Below are positions 41,665 to 49,843 of a DNA stretch of 64,000 nucleotides, one piece after another. Below the pieces are notes generated by a model. The model made no database searches and was not told the DNA's origin. It saw nothing but the letters and a program-made list of their open reading frames with translations. The stretch spans positions 1-64,000 of the forward strand of contig NZ_FNIE01000003.1 in assembly GCF_900103985.1 (NCBI RefSeq), given 5' to 3'. The DNA is from Actinacidiphila guanduensis. Its GTDB lineage: Bacteria; Actinomycetota; Actinomycetes; Streptomycetales; Streptomycetaceae. The number at the start of each line of letters is the position of its first letter. Position 1 is the stretch's first letter. The position numbers and the translations under genes are program-made.

Positions 41665-43320
41665 ATGAGCGCCATCGAACCCCCCGAGACAGCGGAAGTA
41701 CCGGGCTCCGGCACGGAGCAGGTGACGAAGGAGACCCTGGAGGACTACACCCTCCGGTTCGCACCGCGCAGCTACCGCCGCTGGACGCCGATGGTCGTGG
41801 CGACCACGGCCCTCGGCGGCATCGCCTACATGGCGGACTTCTCGATCGGGGCCGGCATCGGCCTCGCCCACGGCACCGGCAACGCGCTCCTCGCCATCGC
41901 GGTCGCCGCCGTCGTCATCTTCGTGACCGGCTTTCCGCTCGCCTACTACGGCGCCCGCTACAACATCGATCTGGACCTGATCACGCGGGGCTCCGGCTTC
42001 GGCTACTACGGTTCGGTCCTCACCAGCGTCATCTTCGCCAGCTTCACCTTCATCTTCTTCGCCCTCGAAGGCTCGATCATGGCCCAGGGGCTCAAACTGG
42101 GGCTCGGGCTGCCGCTCTGGCTCGGCTACCTGGTCTCCACGTTCATGGTCATCCCGCTGGTGATCTACGGCATGAAGGCGCTCAGCAAACTCCAGGTGTG
42201 GACGACGCCGATCTGGCTGCTGCTCATGGTCGGGCCGCTGGTCTACCTGATCGCCTCCGACCCGGGCACCGTCGACCGCTTCCTCGGGTATGCCGGCACC
42301 GGCGGCGACGGCGCCGTGGACACCGCGTCCGTGCTGCTCGGCGCCGGCGTGTGCCTCTCGCTCATCGCGCAGATCGGCGAGCAGATCGACTACCTGCGGT
42401 TCATGCCGCCCAGGACGCGGGCCAACCGGCGGGCCTGGTGGACGGGGGTGCTGGTGGCGGGACCGGGCTGGGTGGTGCTCGGCGCCCTGAAGCAGACCAT
42501 CGGCGCGTTCCTCGCCGTGTACGTCATCGCCAAGGTCGGCTCCTCGGCGGCACCCGAGCCGATCCAGCAGTTCAAGGGCGCCTTCGACGCCATGATGCCC
42601 TCGTGGCTGGTGATCCCGCTGGCCGTCGCCCTCGTCGTCATCAGCCAGATCAAGATCAACGTCACCAACGCCTATTCGGGCTCGCTCGCCTGGACGAACT
42701 CCTTCACCCGGGTCACCAGGCACTACCCCGGCCGCATGGTCTTCGTCCTGGTCAACCTGGGATTCGCGCTGGCGCTGATGGAGGCCGACATGTTCAGCTT
42801 CCTGAACAGCATCCTCGGCTTCTACTCCAACTGCGCCATCGCCTGGGTCGTCACGGTGGCCACCGACATCGGCGTCAACAAGTACGTACTGAAGATCTCC
42901 CCGCTCCAGCCGGAGTTCCGCCGCGGCATGCTGTACGCGGTCAATCCGGTCGGTGTCGTCTCCTTCGTCGCCGCGTCGGGGCTGTCGATCGCGCTGTACT
43001 TCCACGCCCTGGGCGACACCCTCCAGCCGTACTCCCCGGTGGCCGCCGCCCTGCTCGCCTTCGTCCTCACCCCCGTCATGGCCGTCGCCACCAAGGGCCG
43101 GTACTACCTGCGCCGCACCGACGACGGCATGACGGAACCGCTGCTGGACGCCGACGGCAACCCCAGCGCCCTCACCCTCGACTGCCACGTCTGCCGGCAG
43201 CCCTACGAGCGGCCGGACCTGGCAGCCTGCGTGACCCACGCGTCGGTGGTCTGCTCCCTGTGCCTGAGCACCGACAAGGTCGGCGACCACGTCCTGCCCG
43301 CGGTGCCCACGGCCGGCTGA
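41665..43320 (+). CDS. NCS1-family (purine/cytosine permease-like) transporter with Cys-rich tail
   Basis: This 551-residue protein has about twelve membrane helices and NCS1 signatures: LEDYTLRFAPRSYRRWTPMV ahead of helix 1, a GSGFGYYGSVLTSVIFASFT helix, and SQIKINVTNAYSGSLAWTNS near helix 8. It should import a nucleobase or related compound with H+ or Na+. The last 60 residues form an unusual cytoplasmic tail with DCHVCRQPYERPDL, then AACVTH and VVCSLCLS, a C-x2-C ... C-x2-C pattern that could bind zinc. Ordinary family members lack this. GAAGGG precedes the ATG. Confidence 0.9.
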   Translation: MSAIEPPETAEVPGSGTEQVTKETLEDYTLRFAPRSYRRWTPMVVATTALGGIAYMADFSIGAGIGLAHGTGNALLAIAVAAVVIFVTGFPLAYYGARYNIDLDLITRGSGFGYYGSVLTSVIFASFTFIFFALEGSIMAQGLKLGLGLPLWLGYLVSTFMVIPLVIYGMKALSKLQVWTTPIWLLLMVGPLVYLIASDPGTVDRFLGYAGTGGDGAVDTASVLLGAGVCLSLIAQIGEQIDYLRFMPPRTRANRRAWWTGVLVAGPGWVVLGALKQTIGAFLAVYVIAKVGSSAAPEPIQQFKGAFDAMMPSWLVIPLAVALVVISQIKINVTNAYSGSLAWTNSFTRVTRHYPGRMVFVLVNLGFALALMEADMFSFLNSILGFYSNCAIAWVVTVATDIGVNKYVLKISPLQPEFRRGMLYAVNPVGVVSFVAASGLSIALYFHALGDTLQPYSPVAAALLAFVLTPVMAVATKGRYYLRRTDDGMTEPLLDADGNPSALTLDCHVCRQPYERPDLAACVTHASVVCSLCLSTDKVGDHVLPAVPTAG

Positions 43321-43372
43321 AGCACGCGCCGCCCGCGAGGCGAGGCAGTCACCGCGGACGCGGCAATGCCGG

Positions 43373-44833
43373 TCACTTGCGGCCCGCGTTGGCCGGGTGC
43401 GCCGCGGTGCTGCCGACCGGCCGCGCGACCGGCTCGACGGCGGCCCGCGGCTTGAGCGCCAGCGCGAGGGCGGCGCCGACCGCCATGATGACCACGGTGA
43501 TCCACACGGCGTTGCCGTACCCGCGGGCCTGGGCGTCGGCGAGGCTGCCGCCGGTCAGTCCGCCGGTGTTCCGGCCGGCGACGGCGACGAGGACCGCCAG
43601 GCCGATGGCGTTGCCCAGGCTGAGGGTCGTGGTGGCCATGCCGTTGGCCACTCCCTGCTCCTGGGGGCTGACGCCGGTGGCGGCCGCGATCCACATGGCC
43701 GTCCAGACCACGCCCTGGCCGAGCCCCGAGACGACGAGGCCGGGCAGGAGCGCGGCGTAGCCGGAGTGGTGGTGGAAGCCCAGGGTCATCACCGCTGTGC
43801 CCACCGCCCCGACGAGCAGACCGGCGATCAGGGCGGTACGGGCACCGATCCGGTTGCTCAGGCGCTCGCCGAGTTGGGTACCGGTGGCGATGGCGACGGA
43901 GGGCACCAGGAAGGCCAGTCCCGTCTGCAGGGCGTCCATGCCGTGCACGCCCTGCAGGAGGTTGGTCAGGAAGTAGGGCAGGGTGCCGAAGGAGGCCATG
44001 TAGAGGAAGGTGATGGTGACCGCGACGACCAGGGAGCGGTTGCCGAGCAGGGCGGGGGGCATCAGCGGGTCGGAGGAGCGGGTCTCGATGACGGCGAAGG
44101 CCGCCAGCAGGGCCGCGGCCAGGACGAACGCGGTGATGTCGGATGCCGAGCCCCATCCGTTGACCGGTCCCTCGACCAGCCCGAAGACCAGCAGGGTGGC
44201 GCCGCCGGTGACGGTGAGCGCGCCCGGCAGGTCGAAGCGGCGGCGGGACCGGGCCGATGTGTCGGCCGGGATGTAGACGAGGGCGCCGGTGATCGCGACT
44301 GCCGCGAGGGGCACGTTGACGAAGAAGACGGCCGGCCAGCCCAGGTTCTGGGTGAGGATGCCGCCGAGCAGGGCGCCCACGGTCAGGCCGGAGGCGCCTG
44401 CCCCGCCCCACACCGCCAGCGCCCGATTGCGTTTGGGCCCCTCCTCGAAGAGCGTGCTGATCAGGGACAACGTCGCCGGCAGCAGCAGCGCGCCGCCGAT
44501 GCCCTGGACGGCGCGCGCGACGATGATCACCGAGGTGGTGGAGGCCAGGCCGCCGGCGAGGGAGGAGACCCCGTAGACGCTCAGGGCGGTGATGAAGGTG
44601 CGCCGCCGGCCGAGCAGGTCGGCGGCGCGTCCACCGAGCAGCAGGAAGCCGCCGGAGAAGACGGTGTAGGCGCCGATGACCCACTGCTGGGTCTGGTCGG
44701 TGAAGCCCAGGTGGCTGCTGATGTCGGGCAGTGCGACGAAGACGATGTTGATGTCGAGGGAGAAGATCAGCTGAGCCAGGGCCAAGGTGGCGAGGATCAG
44801 CCCGGTGTGACGGTGGACGGGTCCGATGGACAT
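43373..44833 (-). CDS. MFS (DHA2-type) multidrug exporter
   Basis: This 486-residue transporter has 14 predicted membrane helices. It shows the DHA2 motifs FSLDINIVFVALPDISSHLG in helix 1, GGRAADLLGRRRTFITAL in loop 2-3 (motif A), and AVQGIGGALLLPATLSLIST (motif C region). It is probably a drug/H+ antiporter. A 14-bp site, CTGTACGAGTACAT, lies 32 bp upstream of the ATG, in the space shared with the divergent ArsR-like gene. The same site occurs before the monooxygenase operon at 49252, so the exporter may remove a substrate or product of that operon. Confidence 0.93.
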   Translation of the reverse strand: MSIGPVHRHTGLILATLALAQLIFSLDINIVFVALPDISSHLGFTDQTQQWVIGAYTVFSGGFLLLGGRAADLLGRRRTFITALSVYGVSSLAGGLASTTSVIIVARAVQGIGGALLLPATLSLISTLFEEGPKRNRALAVWGGAGASGLTVGALLGGILTQNLGWPAVFFVNVPLAAVAITGALVYIPADTSARSRRRFDLPGALTVTGGATLLVFGLVEGPVNGWGSASDITAFVLAAALLAAFAVIETRSSDPLMPPALLGNRSLVVAVTITFLYMASFGTLPYFLTNLLQGVHGMDALQTGLAFLVPSVAIATGTQLGERLSNRIGARTALIAGLLVGAVGTAVMTLGFHHHSGYAALLPGLVVSGLGQGVVWTAMWIAAATGVSPQEQGVANGMATTTLSLGNAIGLAVLVAVAGRNTGGLTGGSLADAQARGYGNAVWITVVIMAVGAALALALKPRAAVEPVARPVGSTAAHPANAGRK

Positions 44834-44864
44834 GGGCGGGCCTTCCGGAGCACAGACGCTATGA

Positions 44865-44884
44865 CTGTACGAGTACATTGGTAC
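44865..44884. promoter_or_regulatory. Operator shared with the monooxygenase operon, copy 1
   Basis: CTGTACGAGTACAT (44865-44878) followed after two bases by GTAC lies between the MFS and ArsR-like genes. TGTAC-GA-GTACA is an inverted repeat. The identical 14 bp followed by GTAC recurs at 49281-49300. A further perfect palindrome, AGTACGTACT, is at 44946-44955 nearer the ArsR-like start. Confidence 0.75.
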
Positions 44885-44974
44885 TTTAGCGGGGTCGGGC
44901 TCGCCTCGCCTCTCCCGAAAGAGGGAAAGTTCGACCGTACTGGCAAGTACGTACTGTTCGACTATCATGGCGGC

Positions 44975-45316
44975 ATGCGCGCCCATCACCCCACGCTCGA
45001 CCAGATGCGGCTGGAGAATGTGCTGGCCGCCCTCTCCAACCCGATGCGGCTGACCGTGGTCAGAAGGCTCGCCGAGGGTGGGCAGCATCCTTGCGGCTCG
45101 GTGCTGTCCGGGGTGTCGAAGTCGACGCTGACCCACCACTGGCGGGTCCTGCGGGACGCCGGGGTGATCTGGCAGCAGCCCTCGGGGCGGGAGAACCTGC
45201 TCTCCCTGCGCCGTGAGGATCTCGACGCGCGGTTCCCGGGGCTGCTCGACGCGGTCCTGGCCAACCTCACCGCGGAAGAGGCCGAGCCCGGCGCCGCGCC
45301 CGGCGGCCGCGACTAG
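44975..45316 (+). CDS. ArsR-like winged-helix repressor
   Basis: This 113-residue regulator reads RLENVLAALSNPMRLTVVRR in its first helices, then SVLSGVSKSTLTHHWRVLRD as recognition helix and AGVIWQQPSGRENLLSLRRE as wing, the standard ArsR-family order. The metal-site Cys pairs of ArsR/SmtB are absent, with only one Cys in GGQHPCGS, so it probably senses an organic ligand or redox state. It is divergent from the MFS exporter. The repeated GTAC-type operator before both the exporter and the monooxygenase operon makes it the likely repressor of both. Confidence 0.88.
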   Translation: MRAHHPTLDQMRLENVLAALSNPMRLTVVRRLAEGGQHPCGSVLSGVSKSTLTHHWRVLRDAGVIWQQPSGRENLLSLRREDLDARFPGLLDAVLANLTAEEAEPGAAPGGRD

Positions 45317-45347
45317 CCCGGCCCCTCCGTTCCGCCGGCCGCCGGCG

Positions 45348-46217
45348 TCAGTCGTCCGGCCCGATCAGACGGTCGGCCAGCTCGGCACAGCGCAGGATGT
45401 CCGCCGCCCGCGGCAGTACGCTCCCGGCGCCGCGGAGTTCGCCCACGAAGGCGTGCACGGCGTCGGCGGCGGCCGGGGCGGGTCCGCGGTGCACGGTGCG
45501 CGGCCCCGAACTCCCGTTGACGAGGGTGAGTTCACCGCGGTCGACCACCGCGCGTCCGTGGCTGCCGTCCATCGCGACGCGCAGGCCGCCGGGCCGTGAG
45601 GTCCACCCGGTGTGCAGCGTCACCAGCGCGGGCCCCCAGCGCAGCAGCGCGGATCCCGCCACCACCGGTCCGGCGCGAGCGGACCGGGTCCTGTCCGCCG
45701 CGCACACCGTCAGCGGCCAGTCGGGTCGTATCCACAGCAGCACGTCCAGCAGGTGGACGGCCAGATCGGCCAGGGCGCCGCCGGGCGCCTGCTCCTCGTC
45801 GCCCATCCAGGCCGCGGCGCCCGTGAACACGCCGTCCCACCAGCCCGGATGGCTGAAATCGGCGTGTACGGCCGCGATGTCGCCCAGCGTGCCGGCCGCC
45901 ACCGCGTGCCGGAGCGCGGCGAACACCGGGCTGCAGCGCAGGAACATCGCCGTGGTGAGGTGCCCCTGCCACCGCCGCAACAGGGCGGCGGTGGCGTCGG
46001 CGGACCTGGCGAGGGGCTTCTCCGCGAGTACGGGCAGGTGGACATCGGTCATCTCGGCGAGCAGCCGTTCGCGGTCCGCCGGGGAACCGCCCAGGATCAC
46101 CGCGTCCGCCTGCGGCAGACCGGCGGCGCGGGACAGGCCGGGGCGGTCCAGGGCGGCGAGGTGGTCGGCGAGATGGACGTGCGAGGTGCCGAGCAGGGCG
46201 ATGCGCAGGGGCTTCAC
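45348..46217 (-). CDS. Gfo/Idh/MocA-like oxidoreductase
   Basis: This 289-residue protein begins MKPLRIALLGTSHVHLADHL. It keeps a Rossmann-like N-terminus and the family EKP motif (LAEKPLARS, near residue 90), with a C-terminal alpha/beta domain (GGALADLAVHLLDVLLWIRP) matching GFO_IDH_MocA_C. The dinucleotide loop is GTSHVH instead of the usual G-x-G-x-x-G, so cofactor binding may differ. The GTG at 46217 overlaps the flavin-reductase stop by 4 bp. It is the last gene of the monooxygenase operon. Confidence 0.82.
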   Translation of the reverse strand: MKPLRIALLGTSHVHLADHLAALDRPGLSRAAGLPQADAVILGGSPADRERLLAEMTDVHLPVLAEKPLARSADATAALLRRWQGHLTTAMFLRCSPVFAALRHAVAAGTLGDIAAVHADFSHPGWWDGVFTGAAAWMGDEEQAPGGALADLAVHLLDVLLWIRPDWPLTVCAADRTRSARAGPVVAGSALLRWGPALVTLHTGWTSRPGGLRVAMDGSHGRAVVDRGELTLVNGSSGPRTVHRGPAPAAADAVHAFVGELRGAGSVLPRAADILRCAELADRLIGPDD

Positions 46218-46702
46218 ACCACGCTCGGTTCCTGCGCGATGCGGGTGAACGACCGGTTGCAGGAGACGAGCGGCGCTTCGCCGGTGAGCGTGGCCTGCTC
46301 CACCCGTCCCACGACGATGGAGTGGTCCCCTCCGTCCATGACGCAGTACAGGGTGCACGACAACCGGGCGGTGGCTTCGGGCAGTCCGGGCAGCTGCGAC
46401 TCGCAGGGGGACATGTCGCCGGCCGCGAAGCGGTCGATGCCGGATGTGGCGAAGCGGCGGGCCACCTCGGCCTGCCCGGCCGAGAGCACGTTGACCAGGA
46501 AACGGTCGCAGGTGGTGAACGCGGCGTGGGTCGAGGCGCCTTTGCCGAGGCAGATGAGGATCAGCGGCGGGTCGGCGGACAGCGAGGTGAACGAGCTTCC
46601 GGTGAAGCCCCATCGTCTTCCGGAGGCGTCGACGGTGGTGGCGACCGCGACCGGTGACGGGACGGTGGCCATGGCGTTGAAGAACTCGGGCAGTACGGAC
46701 AT
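46214..46702 (-). CDS. Flavin reductase (HpaC/FMN_red-like)
   Basis: This 162-residue flavin reductase begins MSVLPEFFNAMATVPSPVAV. Typical segments are TGSSFTSLSADPPLILICLG (flavin phosphate loop), FLVNVLSAGQAEVARRFA and DGGDHSIVVGRVEQAT. It reduces free FMN or FAD with NAD(P)H and passes it to an oxygenase. The acyl-CoA-dehydrogenase-like protein at 48059 in the same operon is the obvious partner, making a two-component monooxygenase. Confidence 0.9.
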   Translation of the reverse strand: MSVLPEFFNAMATVPSPVAVATTVDASGRRWGFTGSSFTSLSADPPLILICLGKGASTHAAFTTCDRFLVNVLSAGQAEVARRFATSGIDRFAAGDMSPCESQLPGLPEATARLSCTLYCVMDGGDHSIVVGRVEQATLTGEAPLVSCNRSFTRIAQEPSVV

Positions 46703-46828
46703 GGGTTCGCGGGTCCTCTCGCGGTGGGACGGCGCGGCCGGTCCGGCCGGAGGGGCCGAGGTGCCCGCCCCGCCCCGGGGGGAGCGGTCGGGTCGGCGGG
46801 CGGGCACCTCGGCCCGGCAGGGGATCCG

Positions 46829-47947
46829 TCAGCGGAAGTCGATGACGGTCTTCATGTGGTGGGTGGAGCGGTAGCTGCGCAGGATCTCGACGAGCTGGGT
46901 GTAGTCGTCGAAGGGGCAGACCTGCGTCTGCAGCGCGCCGGCGTCGACGATGCCGGACCGGATCATGTGCATGGCGGACGCGATGACGTTGGCCGTGCGG
47001 TGCATGGGGAAGGAGTGGACGTCGAACGGCGCGGCGGTGATGTTGATGCCCTTGGCGAGCATCAGCCAGGTGTCGAACTTCTGCATCTCCTGCGAGGCGC
47101 CGTACAGCACGTACTTGCCGCGCGGCGCCAGCTTGCGCATGGCCACCCGCCTCGGGTCCTGGTCCTCGTCGTCGACCTTGACCGTCGGCAGGGTGTCGAA
47201 GACGTAGTCGATGCTGTTGAGCGGCACCGTCTCCTCGAACTCCTCGGGCACGTAGGCGTGGTCGGCGAACTGGCCCTTGGCGAAGACGTTGCGGTGCTTG
47301 TTGAGGTCGACGCAGACGACCTCGTGCGGGGCGAACAGCCGCTTGATGACCGATCCGGCGATGACGGCGATGGGGCCGGCGCCCAGGATGGCGACGCGGT
47401 CGCCGGGGGCGGGCGGGTTGGTCAGCAAGGAGCGCAGCGCGCCGGTGGTGGGCTCGATGAGGGAGGCGTGCAGGTCGTCGAGGTCGTCGGGGACCTTGAC
47501 GGCCGAGGCCATGCGGTCGTCGTGGAAGTAGCGGTCGGCCCAGTACACGTCCGACTTGGTCTCGCCGGAGAAGATGGGCCGCACCGAGCGGTATTCGGCG
47601 AAGCCGCCGAAGTCGGTCTGCCCCCAGTAGACGACGCGGTCGCCGATGGCGATGGGGGTGGAGCTGTCGAAGTCGGGGCCGATCTGGACGACTTCGCCGA
47701 GGTACTCGTGCCCGAGGATGACCGGGTAGACGTCCGGGAAGAGGTGTCCCTCGAAGTACGAGATGTCGGTCGAGCAGATGGAGACGCAGCGCGTCTTCAG
47801 CAGCAGGCCGTCGGCCGGAACACCGGGGACCGGCAGTGTCGACAGCGCCGGTGTCAGGGGAGCGAGGAGCTCGACGGCTTTCATCGTGGCCGGTACCGCG
47901 GGTTCCGCGGGCGAGGCCAGGTCGTCCAGCATGGTGCTGATGCTCAT
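46829..47947 (-). CDS. Zinc-type alcohol dehydrogenase (MDR family)
   Basis: This 372-residue medium-chain dehydrogenase has the catalytic zinc site in CVSICSTDISYF and ILGHEYLGEVVQIG, with the later Glu in LIEPTTGA. The cofactor loop is VAILGAGPIAVIAGSV. The four-Cys structural zinc loop appears to be missing. It oxidises an alcohol or reduces a ketone in a pathway with the surrounding monooxygenase and reductase genes. It is the second gene of the operon, 111 bp after the monooxygenase gene. Confidence 0.9.
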   Translation of the reverse strand: MSISTMLDDLASPAEPAVPATMKAVELLAPLTPALSTLPVPGVPADGLLLKTRCVSICSTDISYFEGHLFPDVYPVILGHEYLGEVVQIGPDFDSSTPIAIGDRVVYWGQTDFGGFAEYRSVRPIFSGETKSDVYWADRYFHDDRMASAVKVPDDLDDLHASLIEPTTGALRSLLTNPPAPGDRVAILGAGPIAVIAGSVIKRLFAPHEVVCVDLNKHRNVFAKGQFADHAYVPEEFEETVPLNSIDYVFDTLPTVKVDDEDQDPRRVAMRKLAPRGKYVLYGASQEMQKFDTWLMLAKGINITAAPFDVHSFPMHRTANVIASAMHMIRSGIVDAGALQTQVCPFDDYTQLVEILRSYRSTHHMKTVIDFR

Positions 47948-48058
47948 GGAAACGGATGCCCTTTCGTAGGCGTCGTCCAGCCACCGCCGTGCACCGGGTG
48001 GGTCGCGGGCGGGGCGTGGAGCAGCGGACGTGCGAAGGCGCTTCCTTGCTCGGTGGTC

Positions 48059-49252
48059 CTACCGGCGGGCGCGCAGGGCGCCGCCGAGCAGGTACTCGCC
48101 GACCATCTCGTAGTTGGCCGGGGCGAGAGTGATGTGCTTCACGGCGGTGTGGACGTCGCGGAAGCAGCGCTCCAGCGGGTGCGAGCGGTAGGTGGAGGTC
48201 GCGCCGGCCATCTCGTACACCGCGTCCACGGCCTCTGTGGCGCTCTGCGCGGCGAACGTGCAGGCCAGCCGTACCAGGGCGGACAGTTCGTCGCCCCCGG
48301 TGTCCCCGTGGTGCTCCGCGTGCCACGCGGCGTCGTCGACCAGGGTGTGCGCCGCGCGTACCGACGCCCGGGCCCTGGCCAGCCGGTCCTGCACGGTGTG
48401 GCTGTTCTTGAGGGTGACCTTGCCCTCCGAGGGGACCTTGGAGGCGGCGAGTTCGGTGAAGGTGTCCAGGGCCAGGTCCGCGATGCCCAGGACGGTCGCG
48501 GCAGCGGTGAAGGGACCGAAGTCGTAGTAGCCGATGCCGTAGCCGCGCGACGCGCGGGGGGCCGCGGGACGGGTCATGTCGGCGCCGTCCACCGTGTGGT
48601 CCTCGGGCACGAACACGTCGTGGATCGCGTAGTCGTGCGACCCGGTGGCGGCCAGCCCGGTGGTGTACCAGGTGTCCAGCATGGTGACGTCGGCGATCGG
48701 CGTGAACAGCATCCGCACCTCGCCGGTGGGAGCGCCGCCCTCGGTGACCCGGGCCGCGGACACGATCCAGGCCGCGCCCGCGGAGCCGGAGGCGAAGCCC
48801 CACCTGCCCGACAGCCGGAAGCCGCCGGCGACCCGTTCGGCGGTGCCGGTGGGATGGACCGATCCCACCACGAGCTTGTCGTGCGTGGAGAAGATGGTGC
48901 GGGCGGCATCCTCAGGGAGGTAATCGGAGATCCTCCCGATGGCTCCTTGAACACCGACTTGCCAGGAAACCGAGGCGTCGTGGCGGGAAATCAGCTGGAT
49001 GACCGCGATACCCGCGGACAGTGTTGCCCCGCCTCCGCCCAGGGCGCGGGAAACCCACATCCGGTGCAGGCCGGCCTCGGACAATTCGGCGAAGACTTGC
49101 GGTGATGAGGCCCGGTTCACCTCGGCCTTGTCGCGGTCCGCGTCGACCGCTCCCAGTACCGCCGCGGCCCGGTCCAGCCAGTACGCGGTGTCCGGCGTAC
49201 GCGGTGGTCGGGCCGGCAGTGCCGGCGCGCCTACCGATGGCTGCGCATCCAT
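48059..49252 (-). CDS. Acyl-CoA-dehydrogenase-fold flavin monooxygenase
   Basis: This 397-residue protein has the acyl-CoA dehydrogenase fold of group D flavin monooxygenases (HpaB/HsaA/DszC-like): VFAELSEAGLHRMWVSRALG at the start, SGRWGFASGSAGAAWIVSAA in the beta domain, and DVHTAVKHITLAPANYEMVG at the C-terminus. The usual catalytic Glu of true acyl-CoA dehydrogenases is not evident. With a flavin reductase two genes downstream, hydroxylation or oxidative cleavage of a small aromatic or heterocyclic compound is likely. The shared operator lies 29 bp upstream of the ATG. Confidence 0.88.
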   Translation of the reverse strand: MDAQPSVGAPALPARPPRTPDTAYWLDRAAAVLGAVDADRDKAEVNRASSPQVFAELSEAGLHRMWVSRALGGGGATLSAGIAVIQLISRHDASVSWQVGVQGAIGRISDYLPEDAARTIFSTHDKLVVGSVHPTGTAERVAGGFRLSGRWGFASGSAGAAWIVSAARVTEGGAPTGEVRMLFTPIADVTMLDTWYTTGLAATGSHDYAIHDVFVPEDHTVDGADMTRPAAPRASRGYGIGYYDFGPFTAAATVLGIADLALDTFTELAASKVPSEGKVTLKNSHTVQDRLARARASVRAAHTLVDDAAWHAEHHGDTGGDELSALVRLACTFAAQSATEAVDAVYEMAGATSTYRSHPLERCFRDVHTAVKHITLAPANYEMVGEYLLGGALRARR

Positions 49253-49280
49253 GAAACCCCCATGTCACATCAGAGTACGT

Positions 49281-49300
49281 CTGTACGAGTACATGCGTAC
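49281..49300. promoter_or_regulatory. Operator shared with the MFS/ArsR region, copy 2
   Basis: CTGTACGAGTACAT (49281-49294) followed after two bases by GTAC matches the copy at 44865-44884 base for base over 14 bp. It sits 29 bp before the monooxygenase start, in the right place for repression of the operon. A neighbouring half-site, AGTACGT, is at 49274-49280. Confidence 0.75.
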
Positions 49301-49486
49301 GAACATCGCAATGGTAAGCACGAGGTAGCCGGTCGCGTACCCACCGAGAGTGGCGGCGGGCTCTTTTGGACAACCGCGCCGATTGCATCCGCGGGAGATC
49401 GACCAGGACCGAACCCGCAGGGTGGGACCCGATCGCAGAGATTCGTTGAGTAATCAATTGAAAACGGTCCACCGGCCGCCGATACC

Positions 49487-49553
49487 GGGCAATGTCCCGA
49501 ACGTTTCCGGGGATTCCCCTGCCGTTTCCGGCACGGCTGGGCATTGTCCCGAA
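49487..49553. repeat. Two 15-bp direct repeats 52 bp apart
   Basis: GGGCAATGTCCCGAA (49487-49501) and GGGCATTGTCCCGAA (49539-49553) differ at one base. Each contains the small inverted repeat GGGCA..TGTCCC. CGTTTCCGG occurs twice between them. They may be operator copies or a worn repeat; no gene starts close by. Confidence 0.45.
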
Positions 49554-49843
49554 AATTCCGGTCTGCAACGGCGAAGGCATGCCTGGTTTACGGCCACGTT
49601 CGGAAAAGGTTTCCACGCGGCATCCGGGCGGCCCGGGGACGATCCGCCGCAGAACATGGCCGGAACCGTCGACCTGTCGGGCGGCAACGGCGGAGGGGGG
49701 CGCCGCACAAGGCCGGCCGGGAGGGGTACGGGAGGCCCGAAGGCCGGGCGTGCGGCCGGGTACGCACGCCGGGCGGGCCGCGCGAGGAGCCGTTGGCCGG
49801 CGCCACGCACGTCAACCGTGCCTCGCCGCCCTCGTGGGGGCTG

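Larger units (their letters stand above)
49253..49843. other. Gene-free stretch with a short direct repeat
   Basis: No gene is supported. From about 49440 to 49560 the base composition is less GC-rich than its surroundings, and short repeats occur (49487-49553). The first 50 bp hold the monooxygenase operator. The remainder, to the CGNR stop, shows open frames without coding character. Confidence 0.45.

Noticed and set aside
45348-48803. A 1151-codon open frame on the minus strand across several genes
   Set aside because: Only its last 289 codons (from 46217) encode the Gfo/Idh protein. The rest lies over the dehydrogenase, reductase and monooxygenase genes in another frame and is Arg/Pro/His-rich noise of high-GC DNA.
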